A stretch of DNA of 64,000 nt. Source: Microthyrium microscopicum (taxonomy: Eukaryota > Ascomycota > Dothideomycetes > Microthyriales > Microthyriaceae). The position numbers were made by a program, and so were the translations under genes. Of this stretch, positions 24,876-36,607 are shown piece after piece. The notes under the pieces were generated by a model, which was not told the DNA's origin, made no database searches, and saw nothing but the letters and a program-made list of their open reading frames with translations. Numbering within the stretch: the first letter of the stretch is position 1; each line of letters opens with the position of its first letter. Location of the stretch: NCBI GenBank assembly GCA_010405405.1, contig MU004247.1:136501-200500 (forward strand), in the 5' to 3' direction.

Positions 24876-27452
24876 ATGGCTTCTGGGCAAAGTCGGTTAC
24901 ATGCGATTGTGGGAAAATTACCCATCATCGGACAGAAGAGAAAAGATGCAACTGTGCAGAGAGCACAGGATCATTGGTTCGCCGAAAACCATGCCGATGG
25001 TTATATAGATCCAGAACCAACTGTGGTTGAGTGGATGAAGAGTGTTACGCCTACGAGAGATGACGCGCTTTACTACATCGCCGATACCTTTCCTTGCTCT
25101 AAATGGCTGTTCAGCTACAATTTACAATGGCTTATTGGAGATCTAATTGCCGGATTGACAGTCGGAGCTGTCATCATTCCGCAGGTAAGTCCATCTTTCA
25201 TAAGACCAACTCATGCAGAAACTAACTTACAGTGTTTAGGGAATGGCATATGCAAAACTAGCTCAGTTACCCGTTGAATATGGCCTTTACACATCCTTCT
25301 TCGGAGGCTTATGTTACTGGGTATTTGGATCTTCCAAGGACATTAACATCGGACCAGTGGCTGTAGCATCCATCGTCACTGGAACTATGCTCACGGATTT
25401 GGAGCATGAGTTTCCCGACCAGTCAAAAGCCTTCCTTGCTGGAAGCATAGCAATGCTGGCTGGCGCTGTCGTCGCTGCTATAGGAGCATTACGACTTGGC
25501 TGGCTCGTGGATCTAATATCTCTACCGGCTGTTTCTGCTTTCATTTCTGGATCAGCTATCACAATTACCTCAACACAAATCCCGGTCCTATTGGGCATTC
25601 GAGGAGTGAACACACGAGAGGCTGCATTCTTTGTTCTGATCAATACTCTCAAGAAGCTAGGAACTGTTCGTATCGATGCTGCAATGGGCATCATAACATT
25701 GACACTGCTCTACATCATCAAGTGGAGCTGCGAGTCCTTCAGTAAAAAGAGACCAAATCTGGCTAAGAAAATCTTCTTTGCTTCGACTCTGAGAACGGTC
25801 TTCATGCTACTACTATGCACACTAATCTCATACATCATCAATCGAACCCACAAAGAACATCCAGCTTTTAGGATTCTCGGATTCATCCCCAAAGGATTTC
25901 GCTCGGTCGCTCCACCAAAACTAAGTTCAGGCGCAATGAGAGCTATCGTTGGCCAGCTTCCAGCCGCTGTAATCGTGTTGATCATAGAGCACATCTCCAT
26001 TGGCAAGTCCTTTGGCCGTATCAATAACTACACCATCAATCCAAACTCTGAGCTACTGGCCATTGGCGTCGCAAATCTCATTGGACCCATGGTCGGAGCA
26101 TTTGCATCAACTGGATCCTTCTCTCGTACCGCCATCAACTCCAAGGCTGGTTCCAGGACACCCATGGCAGGAGTTATTACTGCAGCGTTGGTCTTGCTTG
26201 CATTATATACTCTCACTCCAATGTTCTACTTTGTTCCAAACGCCGCTCTCGCCGCTGTCATAATCCACGCCATCGGCGATCTAATCACTCCACCCACCGT
26301 CCTATACGAATATTGGAAGATCAGTCCCTTTGACGTCCTAGTCTTCATTCTCGGACTAAGTATCACAATTTTCAATAGTATTGAGCATGGAATTTTTGCC
26401 ATGGTCGGCTTTTCGCTAGCAATCCAGCTATTTCGAATCTTCAAGGCGCACGGAAGTCTGCTGGGTCAAGTAAAAGTGCGAGATATCGAACACAACAAGA
26501 AGACGGACGATTACCTCGATGGTGCAGACAGTCTTTCTTCCACACCGAGAAATGCGTTCATCCCACTAGATCGCCATGATGGCTCAAACGCAGCCATTGA
26601 AATCGAGAAACCATATCCAGGAATCTTCATCTACCGCTTCACGGAAGGTTTCAACTACCCCAATGCGAACCACCATCTTGACCACATGGCGAATCTAATT
26701 CTCGCCGAAACTAGACCAACTACAATAACACAATTCCTCACTCCTGGCGTAAGTCCTCTAAGTCTCCTCCATTTAACCCAACCTAACACCAGCAGGACCG
26801 TCCCTGGAACGATCCAGCTCCCCGAGTCACCAAGAAAGACAGCGACAGTGACATCGAACCCGACGTCCGACCAACCCTAAAAGCCATAATCCTCGACTTC
26901 TCCGCCGTCAACAACGTAGACCTCACATCCGTTCAAGCACTAATCGACACACGCGCGTCCCTCGCACGGCATGCAGCGCCAGATCATGTACAATGGCATT
27001 TTGCGAGTGTGTCGAATCGGTGGACGAAGAGGGCGCTCGCAGCAGCGGGCTTTGGATTGCCGAGCGATATACCTACGCTGGATAGAAACACGAAGCCGAT
27101 ATACAGTTTTGCCGAGTTGACACCCCTGGAGATGGAGGTAGAGACTGTGGCGAAAGGTGTGGTTGGCCTGGAGATAGATGGGGATGGGGATAAAGGGAAG
27201 ACCAGACGACTTACGGTGACTAGGGAGGAGGATATTGAAATGGCGGAGATACAGGGCGATAAGGAAGGGAAGATGGTGGAGTCGAGGAGGGAGGATGGGG
27301 TTTCGGCGGAGCAGCTTGGGAGGATGGCGGCGGTGTATGGGATTAATAGACCGTGGTTCCATTTGGACATTCAGGCTGCGTTGGTGAGTGCTGTGGCGAC
27401 TGTGGAAGGAAGGGCGGGAATGATGGAGAGGGTGATGAGTGGAGAGGTATAG
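24876..27452 (+). CDS. SulP family sulfate permease with STAS domain
   Basis: Three exons (24876-25184, 25240-26748, 26796-27452) give 824 residues, the usual size for fungal sulfate permeases such as Neurospora CYS-14. The protein imports sulfate across the plasma membrane for cysteine and methionine synthesis. After a cytosolic N-terminus the SulP core starts at about residue 85 (LQWLIGDLIAGLTVGAVIIP, then QGMAYAKLAQLPVEYGLYTS across intron 1) and runs through some 10-12 membrane segments, with SFSRTAINSKAGSRTP in the middle. The C-terminal STAS domain follows intron 2 (LKAIILDFSAVNNVDLTSVQ). An acidic/basic insert interrupts the end of STAS. The acceptor of intron 2 has two in-frame choices three bases apart (26792 or 26795). 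Confidence 0.93.
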
Positions 27453-27630
27453 GGGCAATGAAGATATATGATTGATAACAATGATGCTGATTATATGCTG
27501 ATGGAGTATGTGAGATGAGATTAGTATACATCGATTCGATGGTGAATTGTCCAAATGCTGGAGAATAGTATGGACTCTGGAGTATGTCAAAATAATCCCA
27601 GCGATGAAGGTACAGTACGGAGACCACGAT

Positions 27631-29006
27631 CTACTGGCCTTCATTATCCCTCTTCCTCGTCCAAACACCAACAAACCCACCAACAGGAATCCTATCACCC
27701 GCCTTCGGCCTACAGACAAAAGCAGTCTCCTGTCTCTCCACTATTTCGTTCACCCTCTTCTGCCCAAACAGCCGCCCAAGCCATCCCAACAATCCACTAC
27801 CCTTCTCCTCAGTTGCAACTTCCCCAGCTGGCTTCCGAATCCTCGCCACCCTAACATCCCACTCCCGTCCACCATTAGGTCCCAGCGGCAACTCAATAAC
27901 CCTCTCCAAGAAAAACGGCAACTTCTGCTGCCCGATGATTTGCACACACTCTGCAATCTGCGTAACCGACGGATTGAATATCAGCAATTTCGCATCCGGC
28001 AGCATTTGCTTCGCAAGTACCGGGATTCGAAGGTTCGCGGATGGCATGTCGAGAATCACGGCGCTGAGCCATGGTTTGGAACGAGCCTGCGTGGCCAGAA
28101 AGTCAGAGACATCGCCAACGTGGAAGTCGACATTCGAGTAGTAGATGCCACGGCGAAAGTTGCGGACTATGGACCGCGCGTGTTTGGAGTGCCGGGCGGA
28201 TATATCTAATGTGTGGAGAATGGCGCTGCGGGTGGATTTGTAGGCTTTTAGAGTGGTGTCGTCTTCATTGGAGGCTGACTCTACAGCATCTTCCGGAGGC
28301 TCCTTGGTTTCAGGAGTTGGATCAGCAGTGGTCTCGGGGACATCCAGGGTGGCCTTCTTGCGTGGTGGTGTTGCTTTCTTCCAGGGAGTTAGAGGTGGTG
28401 GTGATGGATTTGCGGCATGTATTGCTCGCGCCAGGTAGAGACTTAATGCGCCATGGCCGGTTCCTGCCTCGAGAATTTCGAGTTTTTGGTCTGATATGTG
28501 CTCTTCTGCACTGGAGGCGTGGATGTCTAATAGACTTGCTATTAAGTTTGCATGAGCTGGGTATATCTACATTCTGTTAGCAGTAGTATTGGAAACAATG
28601 AAGGGGCTGAGAATTTATACGGGAGTTACAAGTCTTTTGGTAAGGACGACATATTCAGGTAAGCTGGCTTGGAGTAGGCGAAAAGATGCGCCTTTGCTAT
28701 TAGTTATTATTTCGCGAGCATGACGACCTATTATTTGATCATGGTTGATTGGGCCATTTCTGGTATTCACGATACCGCCTGATGAATCAAGAGGTTTTGA
28801 TAGATGAAAGTTATCGGTGTGATCATTTGCAGGACGAATTATGACAGTATCTCCAGCTTAAAATATGTTAGATTTGTGCTTGAGAACTTAATGGAGGACA
28901 ACTGACATGTAAAAGGCTGAGAATAAAAACGACACCATTGATGACGAACATGAGGTTTAGTGACAAGTCCGCGCGTGGCTAAAAGAGGCGAACGCGCATA
29001 GAGCAT
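27631..29006 (-). CDS. TRM61-like tRNA m1A58 methyltransferase, likely mitochondrial
   Basis: Three exons (28907-29006, 28621-28856, 27631-28566) give 423 residues. The family puts the N1-methyl group on adenosine 58 of tRNA. The start MLYARSPLLATRGLVTKPHV is rich in Arg, Ser and Leu with no acidic residues, typical of a mitochondrial presequence. The TRM61 N-terminal barrel follows (GDTVIIRP), then the SAM motif EAGTGHGALSLYLARAI, a 60-residue low-complexity Pro/Lys/Thr/Glu insert, the VDFHVGDVSDFL acidic loop, and the VILDMPSANL motif that holds the catalytic Asp. No Trm6 partner is nearby, which fits the human TRMT61B arrangement where one gene serves mitochondria. Splice joins are all in phase. 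Confidence 0.82.
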
Positions 29007-30103
29007 GAGCTCGATGAAGGAGGAGAGGCTGATTTTGAAAAGCTTGAAGACCTACTGCGCAATAGGTCCCAGTGATGTGAGAGGCATATGAGATATCCAA
29101 AAAGACTGCATAGGACAGGCATAAACCAGAAGGAGCAGTAGTCAGGGGAGAAAAAAGTTAGCTGCAGATATTCCAAGCAAACCAGGACAGAACAAGTTGT
29201 AAGGCTGTGCAATTGGTGGCGATCATGGAGTAAGAGAGTGAAGAGACGAATGTGATAGGTTGAGTCGGGCATTTGTTTCGGATTGATCTTTAATGGAGAA
29301 AGAAACTGAGCGCCCCATGTTTGTTGGGTCCACTATAGACGAGTCTGGTGTTTCATGGCCAATATACCTGTCCCCTTTGTAGATCTATATCAAGGGATTC
29401 GCATCAAACTGAGGTACTCCTATTCATCCTTCCAAGTCTCGTCTATACTTCAAGGAATGTGGGGCTGACGTCGAGATAATTTAGAGATTGCGCTGGGAAC
29501 TAAAGCATCTTTTATTTAACGAGTGCGATGGCTGATATCGTAGTTGATAAAATTACACCACGTGTGGCAGCTGCCAGATCAGGCTGCTCGAGCTGTGAGA
29601 AATTACGGCACTACATACCTAGGTACCGTACAAAAAAAGTAGCAACTAAACAAAAAGAACCTACTGTGCGTTATTCACTTACAGGTACGGTAGTAGGTAA
29701 CGTCCAAACGGTCGCAATGTGTAACGCGCAGTCGTCGTATCGAGAATAGGGTGGTGATACCACATATAGGAGTAGGGGTACTTATTATGTCAATGGTTGG
29801 CTATCACTTTTCTTTGTGTCATGCGTAACCACTAAAATACCGCCAACCTTGCACCCACCTCCTTCTGCAGTCAGCCCACTCTACTCTCACAACTCCAACT
29901 CCGCCAACTCCCTCACTTTCCGTCAGCTTCTTCATCTTACAATATCTTCATATTTCTGCTTCTATCATTCATCATTACCTCTATTCTCGACGTCTCCTAT
30001 CGCTACTTCATTGCCAATCGACTCCCATCCCATTACGGGTTCTGCCTATGGGACATAGTCCACCCCTTCCGCTCGCTCAGCCCGAGTGCAACAAACATAC
30101 AAC
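29007..30103. promoter_or_regulatory. divergent intergenic region, TRM61-like / IRE1
   Basis: 1.1 kb between divergent start codons. The IRE1-proximal 250 bp (29.83-30.08 kb) are C/T-rich, as in many fungal leaders. A small inverted pair of CCTAGGTACCGTAC- and GTACGGTAGTAGG-like sequences lies near 29.62-29.70 kb. The frame at 29528-29749 shows no family resemblance. Confidence 0.4.
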
Positions 30104-33100
30104 ATGCCTCGACGAGGAATTTTACCCTCGCCCTCCCGGCTAGCCATACTATACATTCTAGGCATTGCCACGGCTCAGCAGCAGCCCCAGCAGCACCAAC
30201 GCCGCTCTTCTCCACAAGAAGATGCAGCTCTTCGCCTACTCACACCAAACCCAAACTCGCTCCCCAACAACGAGCGCGCCATAGCGACCTTTGCTCCGGA
30301 GGCTCTTGAGCCTACTGTCCGAGCACCAAACCCTGCCAAACCCGCAGCCAGCCGGCCCGCATCACTCAATAATGGTGGTGTTACATCAGCCGGTAGAGCG
30401 CGCTCTTTACAGGATTGGGAAGTCGAGAACTTTGTTCTACTGGCGACCGTCGATGGATCCATATATGCCCGTGATCGGACTACCGGTCATGAGATATGGA
30501 AATTCAACACCGAGACCCCAATGGTCGAAACCATCTACCACCGACGACTTGCCGGTTCATCCTCCAACTTTTCAGACGAACGAGACAAGTGGACTTGGAT
30601 CGTCGAACCCAATCAAGACGGAAGTCTATACGTATTCATCCACGGCCCAGGCGCCGGAATACAAAAGCTAGGACCTACTGTCAAAGAACTCGCCGACAAA
30701 CTTTCTCCATGGGTCAGCGAGGAATCACCATTTGTCTATACAGCCGAAAAGCGAAATACACTCATCACATTGAATGCTACCAATGGAGCCGCCATAAAAT
30801 ACTTTAGTGCCGGAAGTTCTGGCTTTGTTGATAGCAGAAGTTGTAGAAGCGTTAAAGCTCTGGAAATGGAAGAGGAGGACGAATGTGAACCGACCCCAAC
30901 CATCAACATTGGTCGAACTGAATATGTTGTCAGCATCCACGACAAGGATACTGGAGAGGGAATTTGCACCATAAAATATTTCGAATGGACACCCAACAAC
31001 CGTGACAGAGACCTGCAATCCCAATACGCATCAACCATGGACAACAAATACATCTATTCCCGCTACGATGGTGGAATCATTGCTCTAGAGCAAGCCAAGA
31101 AACAATCCGACAATCGCTTTCTTTACAAGAAACAATTCACCTCACCGGTTGTTCGAGTATTTGACGTGGCAAGACCTCAAGGAGTTGACTCACGTGAGAT
31201 TCCTCTCGTCCTTCTTCCTCAACCGGTTGCTCCAACAGCAAGCCGTGATGAGGCTGAAAATGTCTTTATCAACTGCACAGAGTCCGGAAGCTGGTATGCG
31301 CTGTCCGAGTTGAGCTATCCTTCGGTCACAGACGGTGCCTCGGATGCCAAGTGCTACACTTCAATTGCCGACGATCAGTTTAAAGAAGCCAAAGATGATT
31401 TCCCTATCGCCGAGCTCATTGGCGTTCATTCACTCGCAGAAGCCACGAAGCAAAGACAGCAGAGTGTCCCTGGAATTGGAGCTCCTGAGATTGTTGTTCC
31501 CATTTCCGAACATGAACCTCCAGCTGAAGCCAAGGAACCAAATGATACAGAAAAAGAGTCGCCTCTTACCATTGATCCTCCAAGACGTCTACCTGGTAGT
31601 CCGAGCATCAAAGCTTCCATCTTTTTCACAGTTTTGATGACCATGCTTATTTCGTATCTTTTCAAGAGCGTTGACCCAAAGAAGTTCCGGGAGCTCCTCG
31701 GAGATCAGCCTTCAAGCAAACTCAAAGAGCCAAAGGTCGATGCTACCATCACGGTGGAAGACTTCGCCAAAACTGATGCCAAGGCGGTAGACGACATTGG
31801 CCAAATTGTGGAAGAGATCGATGCCAAACACAGGGTGCCTCTCGTAGAAATCAAGAATGATACCGTTGCAGGAGCAGATGGCGGAAATGACGACTTGTCA
31901 CTTCAACTCACAGCTTCCAATCCTGAAACCGACGTCAATGATCCCGACAAAACTCCAAAGAAGAAAAAAGCTCACCGAGGTCAACGTGGTGGCCAAAAGA
32001 GGAGAAAGGCTAAAGATAAGATCGAGTCTTCCCTCAAAGCACTTGACGAGAATAACGAAGAAGGTAAGATTTCCCCCATATCAAGCATTTTTATCCTTTC
32101 TTCATTTTGCAAACCGCGACTGAGGGCTTCCATCGCATCACATGGCAACCATCACATATGCTATACGATGCGATTTCTTACTGATCCGATTATCTCGTCT
32201 TTTCATCGCGCTTTTCTTGCGTTGGTGGCAGGGATTTTATGAATTTCTTGACGAATCTTGGTATTGCCAAAACACTCAGTGGCGCCCATCACATTCGATG
32301 AGTCCCATAGAACGTTTTCCCATCTGGGTGCTATGGGTCCCTGCGAATGCGATAGGTCCCTAGCATGCGATGAGATGTCCTTCATAAGCCTCAACTGATA
32401 CATCGGCCAATATTTTGACCTGCCGAGACTGTCCCATCGCAGTTGGTGGTCCCCATCGCATTCGATGGCTCTCATTGCACTCCACTGCTCCCATACCATA
32501 TTTTTTCTAGGATTGTGATCTTGCACTAACGACTTACAGGTGAAGCCAAAAAAATGGCAGAGTCTGTCGCTGAACATCCTCAATTGCTCCAACCTAATGG
32601 GCTGAGTCATGAAGATGGTTCAATGACCGATGTTTCTGGGAACGTTCATCTTGGTCCTCTAACGGTCTTTCGCGATAAGGTACTCGGCTATGGCAGCGGA
32701 GGCACTGTTGTCTATGAAGGCAGGTACGGTGGTCTCGAAGTTGCCGTAAAGCGAATGTTGTTGCAATATTTCGAACTGGCATCCCAAGAGGTGTCTCTAC
32801 TCCAACAAAGCGATCACCACCCAAGCATCATTAGATGGTACCACCAAACAAGGGATCGTAACTTCCTGTATATCGCTGTCGAGAAGTGTCGAACCAACCT
32901 TTACGACCTCTATCGGGACGGTGGTTCCAGAGACGGTTTAACGGACGATCAATGCAGATGCGTTGACGAGATTGGCGTAAACGTCGTGGACGCCCTTCGA
33001 CATCTCGCCTCAGGACTAAACCACTTGCACAGTCTCCGTATAATCCACAGAGACATCAAGCCTCAGAACATTCTCGTTGCGTACCCCAAGCGCAATGAAC

Positions 33101-34447
33101 AAGATAATATCCGCCTCGTAATCTCAGACTTTGGCCTCTGTCGAACCCTTCCTGACAACGCCTCCACGCTTGCTGGCACCATTGGGAATGCAGGAACCGT
33201 CGGTTGGAAAGCTCCAGAGCTAATCGGTCAACCACGCGAGGGTGGCGATGGGCGCAGCTCGCAAAATGGCGATATTGTTTCGTCCACCAGTTCTGTTGAC
33301 GGCGGCGTTTCCTCAGGTGTGAAGCGAGCTGTCGATATCTTTTCTCTTGGATGTGTCTTCTTTTACCTTTTGACCAACGGATCGCATCCTTTCGATAAAG
33401 AGGGATCAGAAGTTTGGCAGTTCGAACGCGAATACCGCATCAAGAAGGGCACCCCGGACTTTTCGAAGCTCAGATTGATGGGTGCTGATGCTGAGGAACC
33501 AATGCATCTCATTGAATGGTAAGTTTCCCCCCTGAATTCTCGTGTTTTGATGACATCCGATAGTACCCATCACACATGATGGCTGCCATCGCATTCGATG
33601 GCTCCCATGGAATGTCTTCTTGATCAAGCGTTCTGGCTTCCATCGAATGCGATGGTTATCCAGGCGTTTTGAACAACTGTTGGAGATTCTTGTCTTGGGG
33701 AGATGTTCCTATCGCACTCGTTGGCTCCCAAAAGCCATCTCACTGAGAGAGCGCTATGGCTGTCGCCGATTGTGGTGGTTATCATGAGATGCAATTGCCT
33801 TCCATCATATCAGAAGAAACCTTGAATTTCTCAATCAGACGAGATTTTTTGATCACCTTGTATGGCGCCTATCGCGCTCGATGGCTCCTATAGCACCCAT
33901 TGGGATCTCACCATGAAAACATCACATGTCGACATCCATAATTCCATACTAACAGCCTCTCAGGATGGTCTCTCACAAACCTGAAAATCGCCCTACAGCC
34001 TCTCAAGTCCTCAACCACCCCTTCTTCTGGACACCAAAAATGCGTCTCGAATTCCTCTGCGACGTCTCCGACTGGTGGGAACGGGAAATCCGTGATCCTC
34101 CATCCCAAGACCTCCTTATCCTCGAGTCGTTTGGCGAACTGGTTCATGGCGGCGACTTCTTTAGGCCACTTGATCGTAAATTTATCGACACGCTAGGAAG
34201 ACAGCGCAAGTACACAGGCGATCGCATGTTGGATCTTCTACGCGCGATCAGGAACAAGAAGAACCATTACGTTGATATGCCAGAAGACGTTAAGTTGAAG
34301 GTGGGCAAGCTACCAGAGGGGTATCTGAGCTACTGGACAGTGCGATTCCCGAGTCTGCTCATCGCGTGCTATAAGGCTGTAATGATGTGTGGGCTAGAGC
34401 GGGAGGGACAGTTTGAGCAGTATTTTGGTGCGAATGGTCGTATTTAG
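30104..34447 (+). CDS. IRE1: IRE1 unfolded-protein-response kinase/endoribonuclease
   Basis: Three exons (30104-32063, 32540-33518, 33964-34447) give 1140 residues. IRE1 senses unfolded proteins in the ER and activates the response by cutting HAC1-type mRNA. A signal peptide (ILYILGIATAQ, cut near residue 25) leads a luminal beta-rich sensor domain to about residue 400. One membrane segment follows near residue 510 (ASIFFTVLMTMLISYLF), then a basic linker. The kinase comes after intron 1: GYGSGGTVVYEG, VAVKRM, IHRDIKPQNILVA, ISDFGL and WKAPE. The RNase (KEN) domain fills the end (RNKKNHYVDMPEDVK, GYLSYWTVRFPSLL). Both introns are long for this window (476 and 445 nt) and packed with a short palindromic repeat; intron 2 lies inside the kinase C-lobe, and splicing restores EWMVSHKPENRPTA. 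Confidence 0.95.
32064..32539 (+). repeat. IRE1 intron 1 with CCATCG/CGATGG repeats
   Basis: A 476-nt GT-AG intron holding one exact CCATCGCATTCGATGG (32453-32468) and several degenerate relatives near 32.13, 32.28, 32.35 and 32.43 kb, often followed by CTCCCAT. The unit is self-complementary (CCATCG, four-base loop, CGATGG), so the RNA could form small hairpins. Confidence 0.7.
33519..33963 (+). repeat. IRE1 intron 2 with CCATCG/CGATGG repeats
   Basis: A 445-nt GT-AG intron carrying the same 16-mer as intron 1 at 33586-33601 and its exact reverse complement CCATCGAATGCGATGG at 33650-33665, plus variants near 33.57, 33.71 and 33.87 kb. Copies in both orientations suggest inversion or spread of a hairpin unit rather than simple tandem slippage. 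Confidence 0.7.
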
Positions 34448-34906
34448 TTTGGATTTGGTTGTTTGGACTTTCATTATTCGGTGGTTGGTGTTGGATATTC
34501 TCGCAATTATACGATTCTCATTCTTGAAGCTTTTGTCCAACATACTCGATGGCTCCATTCTATCTAATAGGATCTTGAAGAAATGTGCAAACATTTTTAA
34601 TTCTCATGATAAACAAATTAGTGAGATATGGCCATCGTAGTCCATGGCGTCGATATTATTGAATGTCTTCAATAGCTTGTTATCAGATTCACCTCGAAAA
34701 GAGGAATCACCCTTTCACGATGGATACCTAGCTTCAATATTCTATTGTGTATTGACAAGTTCCGAAGCATTTTCTCTACAGGGACTACGGCTACTTCAAG
34801 ATACGCGACGAAGGGTGCACCAGCCTGTACTCGGCTAACGCAGCGAGCCACCTATAGCAACTTGAAGTCGATGTAATACATTTCTAGGACCGGCGTATAA
34901 AACCAA
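34448..34906. other. intergenic between convergent genes
   Basis: 459 bp between the end of IRE1 and the end of the membrane-protein gene on the other strand. A CATACTCGATGGCTCC near 34.54 kb resembles half of the IRE1 intron repeat. No gene seen. Confidence 0.4.
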
Positions 34907-35869
34907 CTATGGCTTAACACTGGCAGACCCAGATGGTCGATCACCATAAGTAGAGAATTCGGTTTCAAGTGGTCGTCGAGTATCTGATGGTGATATATCT
35001 GCCATGATGCGGCGATTCGTCCACTGTTTTTCGTCATAGTCCAACTCAACGTAGTGATAGATGTAGAAAGACGAATAAATGAATGAAGCAGTAGCGAGGA
35101 ATCCAAATCCCAGATAGACTATAGCAATCTAAGAGAAGATAAGCATATTAGCGCCTTATCTCATACCACTGATCAGGGAACTCACATTCGACTCTCCACT
35201 CCAAGACTTTTGATGTATAAGTGGTGAGCAGACCACGATAGTAAGTCCACCCAGGTACAAACAGACGCCATACGAGAGGCACATAGTCGCGAATTGCCAG
35301 GTGAATACCATCTTCCATCGCGCATTGCGGCCTCCCTTGCGCCCAGAATAATGCCTATTGCCATGTTCTATCGGCTTCGTCACGAGTAATGGAAGATATC
35401 TGTCGTTCACTAGCTCGATACGCGATTTCTCTGTGAGCCCTGGAGCATCTAATGGACCAAGAATGTGGAGAATTGAGAGTAGTTGGGCAGAAGTCAAAAC
35501 GCCAAATATAGATACTACGATTGCACAGTACCAGAGCGCTGATGAGAGCCAGTACGAGTCGGGAACCCAGGTCCATGAGAGTGAACCTATTACTGCTCCA
35601 GCAAGAATGGCACTCTGTTAGATGTAAGCATATCGTTGAATAGGATAACAAAATTTGAAATGACTCACGGCTATAGACGTGTACTGCAACTCTACTTCCT
35701 TTCTGGATCTCCACTGAGTAATTTGATAGTGCAGTAGGTCAACGCAATCGGGTTCAGAGCTTAAACGGGCGATGCACAGTATTGGCTCAATTGTGTTGAA
35801 GTGATAAAGTCGATAATGTGGCAAGGTTATAACCCATAGGATAAATACTGGGTATCTCAGATTCAGGCA
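34907..35869 (-). CDS. fungal multi-pass membrane protein, 5' end not found
   Basis: Three in-phase exons (35669-35869, 35186-35614, 34907-35128) give 284 residues that begin at a splice acceptor, not a start codon. At least four hydrophobic stretches are visible: YPVFILWVITL, SAILAGAVIGSLSWTW, LWYCAIVVSIFGVL and IAIVYLGFGFLATASFIY, plus TWQFATMCLSYGVCLYLGGL. The C-terminus is a polar tail. No domain was recognised, though this layout is common among uncharacterised ascomycete membrane proteins. I could not find a coding exon with ATG upstream to 36.6 kb, so either the first exon is very short or distant, or the gene has lost its beginning. Confidence 0.55.
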
Positions 35870-36205
35870 CTATCGAGGTGTTGTTAGATACAAAGCATTA
35901 GTTATATCGGCTCTAGAATCAAACAACAGCGCTACGCAATTTGGTTTGAAACGCCAGAACGGCCGTTCGTGAAGCCAGTTTTTCTTGAACATCATACAAA
36001 AGAGATAATCTTACACTCCAAAAGGCCCGAAGCTCTAGCGAGATATATTGGATCCACTTCTTTGAACTCAACATTGAGGCTGGGTACCGTATTCAACATC
36101 GACGACCAAGCTTATCTCTTTAAGAAGGGAAAGCTGATGCAGCTGAAGGACGATAATGCCAAAGCAAAAAGAAGAGTGATGATGTACGCAAGGCATATAC
36201 AGTAG

Positions 36206-36607
36206 AAGCCTCAGTGGACTAGACTAGGCTGAAAGATGGAACTGAATTGGCCGGCTGCACATATTACATTGGGGGCGAAGCCGACAAGCCTGGGCCTGGT
36301 CAGTCACTGCCTTTGTACATCTAATTTGGAGCTACAGGCTACTCTAAGCCAAAGGTTTTATAGAGCTTACTGCTAGCCAATAGGATCACATATTGAATGT
36401 GGAAAGTTCTACTGATACACAGAACGAGGCACAATCGTAGGTAAACAAGTAAGTAGGTAGCCAAAGAATTGGAGGTTGTGTCAAAGTTGTGGAAACACCT
36501 GTGTCCTCTTGATTAAACAAGGCATTCATTCCTTGTGAAGGAGGTATTGAAATGGGCTTTTGTACAACACATCGAGATGTGAGATTTAGAAATTAACCAC
36601 TGCTTGA
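36206..36607. other. intergenic, no gene seen
   Basis: 402 bp upstream of the membrane-protein gene and downstream of the patatin gene (both minus strand). Nothing recognisable. Confidence 0.35.

Noticed and set aside
32064-33963. CRISPR-like array in the IRE1 region
   Set aside because: The repeats are short, degenerate, in both orientations and irregularly spaced, inside introns of a eukaryotic gene.
35888-36205. Plus-strand open frame that reads like a protein C-terminus
   Set aside because: No early ATG and no upstream exon that avoids the minus-strand gene; kept only as part of a finding, not as a gene.
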